Shown: one piece after another, positions 16,921 to 25,731 of the stretch
Layout: each line of letters opens with the position of its first letter
Numbering within the stretch: the stretch's first letter is position 1
From: Acidobacteriota bacterium
GTDB lineage: Bacteria; Acidobacteriota; Terriglobia; Terriglobales; Acidobacteriaceae
Length of the DNA stretch: 64,000 nt
Direction: 5' to 3'
NCBI GenBank assembly: GCA_021780075.1
Contig: JAJXZL010000022.1
Coordinates: 62,001-126,000, forward strand
Notes under the pieces: model-generated
What the model saw: only the letters and a program-made list of their open reading frames with translations
Databases searched by the model: none
What the model was told of the DNA's origin: nothing
Translations under genes and position numbers: made by a program

Positions 16921-18267
16921 TTGGAACACGTGACAGATAGAAACACAGCACGCTCCCGCTGGTTCCCCATTCTCATCGGAATGGCGCTTGCCGCTACTCC
17001 TGCGCTTGTGTGCGCGCAGGTTTCGCTCACAACGGTGGTGGATCTGGCACAGCGCAACAGTAGCGAGGTGAAGCTGGCCAGTGCCGATGTACTCAAAGCC
17101 GAGGCCGCTCTGTCCGAGAGCAAGGACGTTGTCATTCCCTCGGTACTTCTCAGCACAGGACTCCCGACGTTTCCTGAGGTAGGCTTCACGGGCACTCCCC
17201 CGTCAATATGGACAGCGACTGTGCAGTCGCTGGTCTTCGGCATTCCGCAAAAGCGTTACATTGATGCGGCGCGCTTCGGCTTGCAAGCCGCCACGGCGAA
17301 TCTGCATGACGCGCGGGAACAGGTTGCGCTCGACGCGTCAACAGCCTACCTTGAGCTGGATACGGTCAACCGCGAACTGGATGCCGCTCACCAGCAGGAG
17401 GGCTATGCAAGCCGCCTGGTCGCGATCGAGCAGGAGCGCGCGGAAGCGGGCGTGGACCCGTTAAGCGAACTTTTGCAGGCACGTCTGAAGGCCGCCGAGA
17501 TCAAGTTGAAGCGGCTGCAACTGGAGTCCCGTGCCAGCACACTTGCCACACAACTGGCGTCGCTCACCGGCCTGCCTGCGGATTCGATCTTGCCGGTCCA
17601 TTCCAGCATTCCCGAAATACCGCAAGTTAGCGGCACGGAACCAACTCGCCCTCGCGCGGGCATCGGAGCCGCGCAGTTGATGGCGCGCTCAAAGCAGCAA
17701 CAGGCCAAAGGCGACAAAGAATTTAATTACATGCCGCAGTTGAGCTTCATCGCACAGTACAATCGCAATACGACGCTGCTGAACAGCGTCAATTCCTATT
17801 TTTCAAGGCCCCTGCCGGCAAACAACTTCAGTTCCGGCATTGCAATTCAGGTGCCTCTGCTGGACATGTGGCATCGCGCCAAAGCAAGAGAGTCAGAAGC
17901 CGATGCCCTGCGGGCGAAGGTGGAAGCAGAACAGGCTGAGCGGCAAAACGACGTCCAGATCGCCGCGCTCAGCGGCAGCTTGCGGGAGTTGGATGCACTG
18001 GCTGAGGTTGCCAGCCTGAAGCAGCAGATTGCCGGTGAACAGCTCAAGACCGTGCTGACACAGCTGGAGCTGGGGAACGGTGCCGGAGCAGGGCCTGGCG
18101 CCCCGCCGCAGCTCTCGCCCAAAGCGGAGCAGTTGGCCCGTATTGACGAACGCCAGAAGCTGGAAGAGGCTCTCAGCACAGGATTTGATCTCGACAAGGC
18201 GCGTCTTAACCTGTTGCGTGCATTGGGCCACATGGATGACTGGCTGCACGAGTTGCACAACCGGTAG
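16921..18267 (+). CDS. TolC-family outer membrane efflux protein
   Basis: 448 residues. A signal peptide (FPILIGMALAATPALVCAQ) is followed by the internally repeated OEP helical pattern: VDLAQRNSSEVKLASADVLKAEAAL, and LQAATANLHDAREQVALDASTAYLELD, typical of TolC-type trimers. It forms the outer-membrane duct for the adaptor at 14719. Starts TTG 16921 or GTG 16930 are both possible; only four bases separate it from the TPR gene. A Pro/Gly-rich insert (GAGAGPGAPPQLSPKAE) lies near residue 390. Confidence 0.85.
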   Translation: MEHVTDRNTARSRWFPILIGMALAATPALVCAQVSLTTVVDLAQRNSSEVKLASADVLKAEAALSESKDVVIPSVLLSTGLPTFPEVGFTGTPPSIWTATVQSLVFGIPQKRYIDAARFGLQAATANLHDAREQVALDASTAYLELDTVNRELDAAHQQEGYASRLVAIEQERAEAGVDPLSELLQARLKAAEIKLKRLQLESRASTLATQLASLTGLPADSILPVHSSIPEIPQVSGTEPTRPRAGIGAAQLMARSKQQQAKGDKEFNYMPQLSFIAQYNRNTTLLNSVNSYFSRPLPANNFSSGIAIQVPLLDMWHRAKARESEADALRAKVEAEQAERQNDVQIAALSGSLRELDALAEVASLKQQIAGEQLKTVLTQLELGNGAGAGPGAPPQLSPKAEQLARIDERQKLEEALSTGFDLDKARLNLLRALGHMDDWLHELHNR

Positions 18268-18310
18268 CGCGAGTTTTCCCCTTTTGGAGTGCTCAAAAAA
18301 GCCGGAATGA

Positions 18311-18316
18311 TAGAAT
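18311..18316 (+). promoter_or_regulatory. -10-like box before hpnJ
   Basis: TAGAAT followed by seven bases (TGAAGGG) and ATG 18324. The GAAGGG could alternatively act as a very close ribosome site. Confidence 0.45.
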
Positions 18317-18323
18317 TGAAGGG

Positions 18324-19802
18324 ATGCCTATGCCTTTGAAAACGCTGTTTCTGAATCCGCCGTCTTTTGAGAATTTTGACGGCGGAGCGAGTTCGCGCTG
18401 GCCGGCGACGCGCGAGATTGAGTCCTACTGGTACCCGGTGTGGCTGACCTACCCGGCTGGCCTGCTGGAGGGTTCGCGCCTGCTGGATGCGCCGCCTCAC
18501 CACGTCTCCGCCGAGGAAACCATCAAGATCTGCAAGGACTACGAGTTCCTTGTGCTCTTCACCTCCACGGTGGGCTGGGAAGGCGACCAGCGGCTGGCCG
18601 AGGCCATCAAGACTGCCAACCCCTCCATTCGGATTGCATTCGTTGGACCGCCGGTGACCACCTCTCCCGATAAGGCTCTGAACGAGTGCTCCGCGCTGGA
18701 CTTCATCTGCCGCCGCGAGTTCGATTACTCGGTGGTCGAGTTTGCCCAGGGCAAGCCGCTCAATGAGATTCTCGGCATCAGCTACAAGAAGGACGGCAAG
18801 ATCGTTCACAATCCTGATCGTCCGCAGGTGGAAGACCTGGACGCGATGCCGTGGGCCACAAAGATTTACAAGCGCGACCTGGACGTGACCCGCTACAACG
18901 TGCCCTTCCTGCTGCATCCGTATATCGCGCTCTACTCCACGCGCGGATGCCCGGCGCAGTGCACGTTCTGCCTCTGGCCACAGACGCTCAGCGGACACGC
19001 GTGGCGCAAGCGCTCCACAGACGACGTTGCCGCCGAACTGGCCTGGGCGAAGGAAAACTTCCCCGATGTGAAGGAGTTCTTCTTCGACGACGACACCTTC
19101 AATATCCAGAAAGTCCGCACAATCGAGCTGTGCGAAAAGCTCAAGCCGCTTGGCCTCACCTGGAGCTGCACCTCGCGCGTGACCACGGACTACGACACTC
19201 TCAAGGCGATGAAGGAAGCCGGTTGCCGCCTGCTCATCGTGGGCTTCGAGTCTGGCGATCCGCAGATCCTGAAGAACATCAAGAAGGGCGCCACGGTGGA
19301 GCGCGCGCGCGCCTTCGCCAAGGACTGCCACGATCTGGGCCTGACGATTCACGCCGACTTTATTCTCGGGCTGCCGGGCGAGACGAAGGAATCCATCCGC
19401 AACACGATCAATTTCGCCAAGGGCCTGGACTGCGAAACCATTCAGGTGTCTGTGGCACACGCCTATCCAGGCACCGAATTCTACGAGTTTGCCAAGGCGA
19501 ACGGCTTCATCACAAACGAGAAGATGGAAGACGGCGGCGGCCACCAGATGGCGCACATCGAGTACCCGGGCCTGCCTACGGACTACGTCATGGAGATGGT
19601 GCACAAGTTCTATGACGAGTACTACTTCAGACCCAAGGCGGCATTCCGCGTTATCTGGAAGGCGATCGTCAATCGCGATATTCCACGTCTCTACGTCGAG
19701 GCAAAGGCCTTCCTGAAGCTCCGCGCACAGCGCAATAAGATGGTCAAGGAAGCGCGCAGCCGGCAGGCAGATCCTCCTGCCCCGGTAAGCGCAGGCGCCT
19801 AA
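18324..19802 (+). CDS. hpnJ: Hopanoid-associated B12/radical-SAM protein HpnJ
   Basis: 492 residues. The N-terminal 150 residues are a cobalamin-binding-like domain (FLNPPSFENFDGG, IRIAFVGPPVT), followed by the radical-SAM core with C-x3-C-x2-C in RGCPAQCTFCLW, FFFDDDTFN and GFESGDPQ. HpnJ is reported to rearrange the sugar head of glucosaminyl-BHT into the cyclitol ether. HpnI and HpnK, which make that substrate, are not in this window. It begins the + strand part of the hopanoid region and is followed by a terminator at 19825. Confidence 0.92.
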   Translation: MPMPLKTLFLNPPSFENFDGGASSRWPATREIESYWYPVWLTYPAGLLEGSRLLDAPPHHVSAEETIKICKDYEFLVLFTSTVGWEGDQRLAEAIKTANPSIRIAFVGPPVTTSPDKALNECSALDFICRREFDYSVVEFAQGKPLNEILGISYKKDGKIVHNPDRPQVEDLDAMPWATKIYKRDLDVTRYNVPFLLHPYIALYSTRGCPAQCTFCLWPQTLSGHAWRKRSTDDVAAELAWAKENFPDVKEFFFDDDTFNIQKVRTIELCEKLKPLGLTWSCTSRVTTDYDTLKAMKEAGCRLLIVGFESGDPQILKNIKKGATVERARAFAKDCHDLGLTIHADFILGLPGETKESIRNTINFAKGLDCETIQVSVAHAYPGTEFYEFAKANGFITNEKMEDGGGHQMAHIEYPGLPTDYVMEMVHKFYDEYYFRPKAAFRVIWKAIVNRDIPRLYVEAKAFLKLRAQRNKMVKEARSRQADPPAPVSAGA

Positions 19803-19824
19803 CAGCATGAAAGCAAAATCCACC

Positions 19825-19859
19825 GAGGGCGGCGCACAGCGTCCGCCCTCCTTTTCTTT
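19825..19859 (+). terminator. Terminator after hpnJ
   Basis: Eight-bp stem GAGGGCGG / CCGCCCTC with a 10-nt loop, followed by CTTTTCTTTC. It lies 23 bp after the hpnJ stop and would separate hpnJ from the EamA pair. Confidence 0.65.
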
Positions 19860-19888
19860 CGGTTACAGCAAGGACATTTGAAGTAGAA

Positions 19889-20344
19889 ATGGCGCATCAC
19901 ACACTCACGCCGCGGCAATATTTGATTCTGGGCCTCGTGGCTTTATGTGCTCCGCTCGGCGACACATGCCTTTCGCGCGGCATGACGCACCTGCCGCCCA
20001 TCTCGCTTGCACATCCCGGCACGCTTATCGCTGCGGTCTTCACTCCGTGGATCACCGCAGGCATCGCTCTGCTGATCGGCTTTTTCGCGAGTTATCTGAC
20101 CGCGTTGTCGTGGGCTGATCTCACGTTCGTTCTGCCCGCCACCGCATTCGGCAATGTCATCGTCGCATTCCTGTCGCGCTTTTGGCTGCACGAACCCATC
20201 TCCGTAATGCGCTGGGCTGGCATCCTGCTCATCACCGTGGGAGTGGGCTTTGTTGCACAGGGACCGTCGCTGACCGAGAAGCCGGCCCCGCTCTCAGAAA
20301 ATGCCGGGCCTGCCGCAGAAGCAGAAATGGAGCAGGTGCGATGA
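19889..20344 (+). CDS. Half-size EamA/DMT-type membrane protein 1
   Basis: 151 residues with four predicted membrane helices (ILGLVALCAPLGDTCLS, HPGTLIAAVF..., ITAGIALLIGFFASYL, WAGILLITVGVGFVAQ). The order and the FVLPATAFGNVIVAFLSRFWLHEPIS motif are those of one half of an EamA transporter, similar to small ArnE/ArnF or EmrE proteins. The C-terminal 30 residues are acidic. It overlaps the next gene by ATGA, so the two are coupled and may form a heterodimer. The substrate is unknown; a lipid-linked molecule of the hopanoid pathway is a guess from context. Confidence 0.8.
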   Translation: MAHHTLTPRQYLILGLVALCAPLGDTCLSRGMTHLPPISLAHPGTLIAAVFTPWITAGIALLIGFFASYLTALSWADLTFVLPATAFGNVIVAFLSRFWLHEPISVMRWAGILLITVGVGFVAQGPSLTEKPAPLSENAGPAAEAEMEQVR

Positions 20345-20748
20345 TGATTCCCTCCTCCGCCCCGCCGCCGGGACCTTGGACTGCAGCCGCCATGATTGCC
20401 GCCATCGTTCTCAGTTCAACGGCTGGCGAGGTTCTGACTGCTGCGGCGATGAAGTCCATCGGTGACCTCGATGAGATACGCGCTCGCTCCGGGCTGAAGG
20501 GGGCTATCCGCGCAGTGCTGACTTGCCCGCTGTTTTTCGCAGGCGTAGGCTTCCTGGCGCTGGCGTTCTTTGCGCTGCTCTTTGCTCTGAATCACCTCGA
20601 TCTGAGCCTTGTTGCCCCGGCATCCGCTTCTCTCACGCTGGTAACGAATGCCATTGCGGGCAAGTTCTTCCTGAAAGAAAATGTGGACCGCCGACGCTGG
20701 ACGGCTGCCATGCTGGTCTGCATCGGCGTCTATTTGCTGGCGCATTGA
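20341..20748 (+). CDS. Half-size EamA/DMT-type membrane protein 2
   Basis: 135 residues, four membrane helices (AAMIAAIVLSSTAGEVL, LFFAGVGFLALAFFALLFAL, SLVAPASASLTLVTNAIAG, WTAAMLVCIGVYLLA). The SLVAPASASLTLVTNAIAGKFFLKENVDRRRW stretch is typical of the second half of a DMT protein. ATG 20341 lies within the stop of the preceding gene (ATGA); a second ATG follows at 20344. Pairing with protein 1 recalls ArnE/ArnF, flippases for undecaprenyl-linked aminosugars. Confidence 0.8.
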   Translation: MMIPSSAPPPGPWTAAAMIAAIVLSSTAGEVLTAAAMKSIGDLDEIRARSGLKGAIRAVLTCPLFFAGVGFLALAFFALLFALNHLDLSLVAPASASLTLVTNAIAGKFFLKENVDRRRWTAAMLVCIGVYLLAH

Positions 20749-20783
20749 TTCATGCATCTGCAGAAAGCGAGATTGATCTGCCA

Positions 20784-21311
20784 ATGGACACAACGGAGAA
20801 AGCTGCGCTACTGACTCAACTCGACCGGAGCAGGACGACCATGCTCGACGTGCTCAATGGCGTTACAGAAGACACTGCAGCTCGTCATCCGGCTCCGGGC
20901 AGCTGGTCCATCCTTGATTGCGTCGAGCATGTGATCTTCGCTGAAGACTATCTGCTAGCGCAAATCATGACGGCCACGCACCTGGATGCGCCGCTGCGAA
21001 ATGAGAAGCGGGAAACTGCGATCCCAGCGCGCGGGCTTGATCGCTCGCGCGTGATCGAATGCCCCGACCTGGCGAAACCATCCGGACGATTCCCGACGAT
21101 TCGCGATGCCCTTCAGCAATTCCTCGCTTCGCGCAAAGGCACGATAAGCTTTGTCGAGAGCTGCACCGCAGACCTTCGCTCGCAAAGCATCCTGCATCCG
21201 CTTTTTGGAGAGGTGAGTTGTTACGAGGCGCTCTTGATGATCGCCGTTCACTCGCTGCGCCATTCAAAGCAAATTGAAGAGTGCCGAGAGGCCCTCTTGT
21301 TGCCCCGCTAG
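20784..21311 (+). CDS. DinB-superfamily protein
   Basis: 175 residues, four-helix DinB/YfiT-like fold. The three metal-binding His are seen at the usual places: ILDCVEHVIFAED near residue 40 and HSLRHSKQIEE near residue 155. DinB proteins often act as thiol-dependent transferases or detoxifying enzymes; the substrate here is unknown. It is 35 bp after the EamA pair and convergent with hpnE. The two stop codons share the palindrome CTAG at 21308-21311. Confidence 0.82.
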   Translation: MDTTEKAALLTQLDRSRTTMLDVLNGVTEDTAARHPAPGSWSILDCVEHVIFAEDYLLAQIMTATHLDAPLRNEKRETAIPARGLDRSRVIECPDLAKPSGRFPTIRDALQQFLASRKGTISFVESCTADLRSQSILHPLFGEVSCYEALLMIAVHSLRHSKQIEECREALLLPR

Positions 21312-22750
21312 CGCTTGCGCTCCTCAACGCGCAGCACGCGCATCAATCCAGTTGGCTTCAAATCGGGATCCAGAAATCTGCGCGGCGTTTGCAGCGCCTG
21401 GCAGAGAGCCTCAGCGGCCAGGTGGCCGGAGCGGACCGCGCTCTCCATCGTCGAAGGCCAGCCTGTGGCAGTCCAATCGCCCGCGAGAAAGCAATTCGGC
21501 CATGGGGAAACGGCGGACGGCCGAGCCCCATCGATACCCGGCGGCACGCCAAACGTGGCGCGCACTTCTTTCACAAGGGCAGCCTTCTCCAGCTTTGCGG
21601 ATGCGACTTCCGGAAAGAACTCCGCCAGTTCGCTGACTGCCTGCGCAATCGCCTGCTCGCGTGGCAACGCGGCGAAACTTCGGGAGGCGCTGATGACCAG
21701 TTCTACGTAGCTTCCCTTGAGCTTGCGCCACGGCTGCAAACGACCCTTGTTGTACATCCAGTGAATTTCGCGGTCGAGCATCACGGCGTGGTCGAGCGCT
21801 GTGATGTCGCGGTCAAACCAGAGATGCACACTGCAGATGGGCCAATGCTCGTGACGCTCAATCTGCCGCGCAAGCGTTTCAGCACCCGCAACCACAGGCA
21901 TGTGCGGCAGAAGCCTGGCCATTGCCTCAAACGGCAGCGCCAAGACGAGAAAATCACTCGTGATCATCCCGCCTCGCGTGGCGAGCGTCCATTGCGCTCG
22001 CTTCTCGTTCCACTCAGCAGACTCTAGATTTGCATTGAACAGAACACGCGAATCGCGCTGTGCGAGGAATGTTGCCGCGCCCGCATACAACTCGCTGAGC
22101 GGAACAGTGCTCATGCCCATGCTGCCTGCCTGCGGTGAGTTCATGAACAGCTCACGAATGACTTTGGCCGCATAGGGCAAAGCAATCGAGTCGATATCCG
22201 CGTTGAGCGCGCTGGCAATCACCAGCCGCCAGAAGCGATCGAGCGCACCCTTCGTCTGTCCGTTGCGGGCCAGCCATGCGCCCAGGCTCTCAGTGGACTC
22301 ATGCGGCACGGGCCGCATCAGAGCGCTGAACGCACGAGCCAGCGCGGCTTTGTCCGCCAGCGTGAAGGCGTGCGCAGACATAAGCTTCGGCAGGCCATGC
22401 ATCGGCGCAGGCAACCATGATGGACCGAGCAGCGAGCGCCGTCCGCCGGGCTCAATCATGGTCATCTCACGGGTCCAGTGAATGCGGTCTGTGACACCGA
22501 TGCGCTGATAGAACCCGATGAGATTGGTGCAGCAGCCGAAAAGCACGTGCTGGCAGTTGTCGATGACTTCACCCACGCCGGGATGCAGATAGGATGAAGC
22601 GCGCCCGCCCAGATAGCCGCGCCGCTCGATGAGCTGCACGCGCAGGCCTGCCTCAGTCAGTGCGCAGGCAGCGCTCATGCCGGCCACGCCACCGCCTACG
22701 ACGGCAACGGTGCGTGCAACACCTCCCGGGTTGTCTAACGATGCGGTCAA
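21308..22750 (-). CDS. hpnE: Hydroxysqualene dehydroxylase / squalene-associated FAD desaturase
   Basis: Third enzyme of the HpnCDE route; an FAD-dependent enzyme that reduces hydroxysqualene to squalene. 480 residues, slightly longer than usual. The dinucleotide-binding motif VVGGGVAGMSAACALTEAGLRVQLIE is at residue 16, followed by RRGYLGGRASS; the C-terminal FAD motif FLAGDWTATGWPSTMESAVRSG is present. Start MTASLDNPGG. Last gene of the long minus-strand hopanoid operon, 12 bp after hpnD. Confidence 0.94.
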   Translation of the reverse strand: MTASLDNPGGVARTVAVVGGGVAGMSAACALTEAGLRVQLIERRGYLGGRASSYLHPGVGEVIDNCQHVLFGCCTNLIGFYQRIGVTDRIHWTREMTMIEPGGRRSLLGPSWLPAPMHGLPKLMSAHAFTLADKAALARAFSALMRPVPHESTESLGAWLARNGQTKGALDRFWRLVIASALNADIDSIALPYAAKVIRELFMNSPQAGSMGMSTVPLSELYAGAATFLAQRDSRVLFNANLESAEWNEKRAQWTLATRGGMITSDFLVLALPFEAMARLLPHMPVVAGAETLARQIERHEHWPICSVHLWFDRDITALDHAVMLDREIHWMYNKGRLQPWRKLKGSYVELVISASRSFAALPREQAIAQAVSELAEFFPEVASAKLEKAALVKEVRATFGVPPGIDGARPSAVSPWPNCFLAGDWTATGWPSTMESAVRSGHLAAEALCQALQTPRRFLDPDLKPTGLMRVLRVEERKR

Positions 22751-22762
22751 TCAAAAACCTCG

Positions 22763-23674
22763 TTATGCAAACAGCCGCGCAGCAGTCATCCGCGCCAGTC
22801 CGACGACGAGTATTGCAAGCTTTTGCACCAGCGGGACGCTCGCCCGTTGTGTAAACACATCGTAGTCGGCGCGGCGCATCCGCTCGAGCAGCGCGTGATA
22901 GATCGCTACCAGCACCCAGAGCGCTGGCCGGCTCTCGCGGTCAATCAGCGGCAGCAGAGCTTGTGCTGATTGGTAATACTTCTCTGCGCGCTGGCCAATG
23001 TCAGAAAGCACGGCTCGTTCCTGAGGCGTTGGCGCCGTACCGTGCGGCCGCTTCAGCAAGGAATCAAGCGCGATGTTATGCGCCGCAAGATCCTCCAGCG
23101 GCAGATAGACACGCGCGCGTTCCGCATCCTCAGCCACATCGCGCAGAATGTTGGTGAGTTGGAAGGCGATCCCCGTCTCCTCGGCCAGCTTTTCGGCGGC
23201 GCGATCCTTGTAGCCAAAAATGCGAATACAGACCAGGCCCACGACCGAGGCCACCAAATAGCAGTAGCCGTAGAGATCGGCAAAGGTGGCGTAGGTATCC
23301 GGCGCATCGTTCGCCGTGGGCTTCAGATCCATGGTTGTGCCGGCGACCAACTCATCCAGTAATGCAAAGGGAATGGCGAAGCGCTGAGTCGCATCGCGCA
23401 CGGCGATGAAGACGGGGTCAGCAGTGCAGCTGCCATCGCGCGCCTCGCGCCACTCGGCCTGCCATGCATCCAAGTGGTGGCGGCGCTCTTCGCGCGACAT
23501 GCTCTCGTCGTCGGCCAGATCGTCGGCCTTGCGCATGAATGCGTAAATGGCGCAGATGGCATTCTTGCGCGCCGCGGGCAAGGCTACGAAAGCGTAATAG
23601 AAATTCTTGGCCTCGCGCCGGGCAATGGCGCGACACACCGCATAGGCTTGTTCCAATGTGGGTTCGTGCGTCAA
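22763..23674 (-). CDS. hpnD: Presqualene diphosphate synthase
   Basis: Joins two farnesyl diphosphates to presqualene diphosphate. 303 residues, trans-isoprenyl diphosphate synthase (SQS/PSY) fold. Both Asp-rich motifs are visible: MRKADDLADDE near residue 47 and ILRDVAEDAERARVYLP near 175. Its ATG overlaps the stop of hpnC by four bases. Distinguished from hpnC by order and by the FYYAFVALPAARKNAICAIYAF start typical of HpnD. Confidence 0.94.
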   Translation of the reverse strand: MTHEPTLEQAYAVCRAIARREAKNFYYAFVALPAARKNAICAIYAFMRKADDLADDESMSREERRHHLDAWQAEWREARDGSCTADPVFIAVRDATQRFAIPFALLDELVAGTTMDLKPTANDAPDTYATFADLYGYCYLVASVVGLVCIRIFGYKDRAAEKLAEETGIAFQLTNILRDVAEDAERARVYLPLEDLAAHNIALDSLLKRPHGTAPTPQERAVLSDIGQRAEKYYQSAQALLPLIDRESRPALWVLVAIYHALLERMRRADYDVFTQRASVPLVQKLAILVVGLARMTAARLFA

Positions 23675-24669
23675 GCAGTCTTTCCTGTGCGAGGCCTCGT
23701 GAGGCGCATGAACGGCATTACCTTGCCGCTGACGGCGCGCAGCGCGAGGGACAGCTTGGCGCCTTTTGAAATGGCGGGCCGCGCACTCAGCACATCATAA
23801 TCGCGCCTCTCAATCGCTCGCAAAATCTCAAGGCCGCCGCGGCTGAAGAGATCGAGATCGACCGCAAGATCGCGCCCAACCATGCCGACGAGGGACAGGC
23901 CGTCTTCAAACAGGCTGCGCGCATAGTCCACTTCATGACGCAGCAGGGCACGAAACTCCGGCGTGGCAATTCCCTGCGCGATGGTTTCATCGCTCACGCC
24001 AAAGCCGCGCATGTCCGCTTGTGGCAAATAGACGCGGCCCTTGGCATAATCCACGCGCACATCCTGCCAGAAGTTGGCCAGTTGCAGCGCAGAGCACGTC
24101 GCATCGGAAAGCCGGAAGCGCTCTTCGTCGGTATAGCCGCAAACATAGAGCACAAGCCGGCCCACAGGGTTGGCCGAGTAGCGGCAGTAACTCAGAACAT
24201 CCTGCATCGTCTCATAGCGGACAACGGTCTGATCCTGACGAAATGCGGCGAGCAGATCGGCAAAAGGCTCTTTGGGAATGGAGCATGCGCGAATCGTCTC
24301 CGCCAGCGCGACAAACACAGGGTGGCGCGCGCAGCCGTCGTAGCAGGCATCAAGCTCGCGGCCCCACATATCGAGCAGGGCAAGAGCAACCTGCGTGTCT
24401 CCCACTTCATCGCCCAGGTCGTCAGAGACGCGGCAGTAGGCGTAGATGGAATGGAAATGGGGGCGCAGCGCTTCGGGCAGGAACCACGAGGCAACGTGGA
24501 AATTCTCGTAGTGCGACTCGGCGAGCCGCTTGCACCAGGCTCGCGCTTCGTTCAGAGTAGGCGCGGACGCAGGCATGCAATAGGACGGAGGCAGCGCGGC
24601 CCAGCCGCGGGCGATCAGCTCGTCCCGGGACAATGCCTGGTTGTCCGGATGCAGGGTTGCCGTGGTCAT
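23671..24669 (-). CDS. hpnC: Hydroxysqualene synthase
   Basis: Second enzyme of the HpnCDE route; turns presqualene diphosphate into hydroxysqualene. 332 residues, same fold as HpnD. Motifs: YAYCRVSDDLGDEVGD near residue 80 and NFWQDVRVDYAKGRVYLP near 210. Several His/Glu in the first region differ from HpnD, as in known HpnC. Ten bp downstream of the zinc dehydrogenase gene and overlapping hpnD by four bases. Confidence 0.93.
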   Translation of the reverse strand: MTTATLHPDNQALSRDELIARGWAALPPSYCMPASAPTLNEARAWCKRLAESHYENFHVASWFLPEALRPHFHSIYAYCRVSDDLGDEVGDTQVALALLDMWGRELDACYDGCARHPVFVALAETIRACSIPKEPFADLLAAFRQDQTVVRYETMQDVLSYCRYSANPVGRLVLYVCGYTDEERFRLSDATCSALQLANFWQDVRVDYAKGRVYLPQADMRGFGVSDETIAQGIATPEFRALLRHEVDYARSLFEDGLSLVGMVGRDLAVDLDLFSRGGLEILRAIERRDYDVLSARPAISKGAKLSLALRAVSGKVMPFMRLTRPRTGKTA

Positions 24670-24678
24670 GGCGTCGCC

Positions 24679-25722
24679 TCAGGGCACAATGGCGGTCTTG
24701 ATTTCGCTGCTCCGCTTCATCAGCTTCTCAAAGACGCGGTTGAGTTCGTAGAGGTGGGCATGGCCGGTGATGAATGCGCTGGCTTGGAAGCGGCCGCCGG
24801 CAATCAGGTCCAGCGATTTGCGGCAGATGGCCGGGGTGTGATGAAACGTGGCGCGCAGCGTGATGTCGCTGTAGTGGATGCGGTTGGTGTCGAGGTTCAC
24901 ATGCGTGCCCACCGCGCATCCGCCAAAGAAGTTCACTGTGCCGCCTTTGCGCACCATTTCCACGGCTTCTTCCCACGCTTCGGGTAGACCCACGGCCTCA
25001 ATGGCAATATCCACGCCGCGATCCCTGGGGGTGAGCGCACGCGTCTCACGGATGGCCTTGCGGATGGTGGTTGCCTGCACGACGTGGGCAGCGCCCAACT
25101 GCCGCGCGGCTTCCACCTGGCCATCGTGTTTGACCACAGCAATCGTCTCGCAGCCGGCCAGCGAGGCCACGTGGAGCATCATCAGTCCCAGCGGGCCGCC
25201 GCCAATGATGGCAACCATATCGCCGGGGCGCGGGTGTGAGTCTTCAAAGCCATGAACCGCACAGGCCAGCGGCTCTGTGAGTGCCGCATGCTCCAGGGGT
25301 ACATGATCGGGAACGTGCAGCGTGTTCTTGGCCACAATGCGAGCCGGAATGCGGATGAACTCAGCGTAGGCGCCGTTGTTGAAGAGCAGATCGTCGCAGA
25401 GATTTTCCTGGCCGCGTTCGCAAAAGTAGCACTGCCCGCAGGGAGCGGAGTTGAGCGCCACCACACGGTCACCGGGGGCGAAGTCCTTGACGCCGTCACC
25501 AGCCTCGACAACCGTCCCGGCAAGCTCGTGGCCAAACAGCGCCGGAGGAACGATCATCCGCGCATGATATCCGCGGCGAAAAACCTTCAGGTCCGTGCCA
25601 CAGGTCAGGGCTGCACCCACGCGCACAATCAGCTCGCCGGGCGCGGCCTCGGGCACAGGTACACTCTCTATGCGAATATCCTCGCGTCCGTGGAGGACCG
25701 CGGCCCTCATGGTTGTTGCCAT
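24679..25722 (-). CDS. Zinc-dependent medium-chain dehydrogenase (ADH family), copy 2
   Basis: 347 residues. GroES-like catalytic domain with Cys in LTCGTDLKVF, FGHELAGTV and TEPLACAV; structural zinc site CGQCYFCERGQENLC; Rossmann motif IIGGGPLGLMML. It resembles threonine/sorbitol dehydrogenases and has its nearest relation next door. Inside the hopanoid operon, between hpnC and another dehydrogenase and nine bp from each. Inference: it could act on the C35 side chain (for example reducing the ribosylhopane aldehyde), for which the enzyme is, to my knowledge, not assigned. Confidence 0.9.
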   Translation of the reverse strand: MATTMRAAVLHGREDIRIESVPVPEAAPGELIVRVGAALTCGTDLKVFRRGYHARMIVPPALFGHELAGTVVEAGDGVKDFAPGDRVVALNSAPCGQCYFCERGQENLCDDLLFNNGAYAEFIRIPARIVAKNTLHVPDHVPLEHAALTEPLACAVHGFEDSHPRPGDMVAIIGGGPLGLMMLHVASLAGCETIAVVKHDGQVEAARQLGAAHVVQATTIRKAIRETRALTPRDRGVDIAIEAVGLPEAWEEAVEMVRKGGTVNFFGGCAVGTHVNLDTNRIHYSDITLRATFHHTPAICRKSLDLIAGGRFQASAFITGHAHLYELNRVFEKLMKRSSEIKTAIVP

Positions 25723-25731
25723 AAGCGCCTC

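Noticed and set aside
17847-19823. 658-codon minus-strand open frame opposite tolC-like and hpnJ genes
   Set aside because: It is antisense to two well-supported genes, has no recognisable domain, and arises from G/C-ending codons on the opposite strand.
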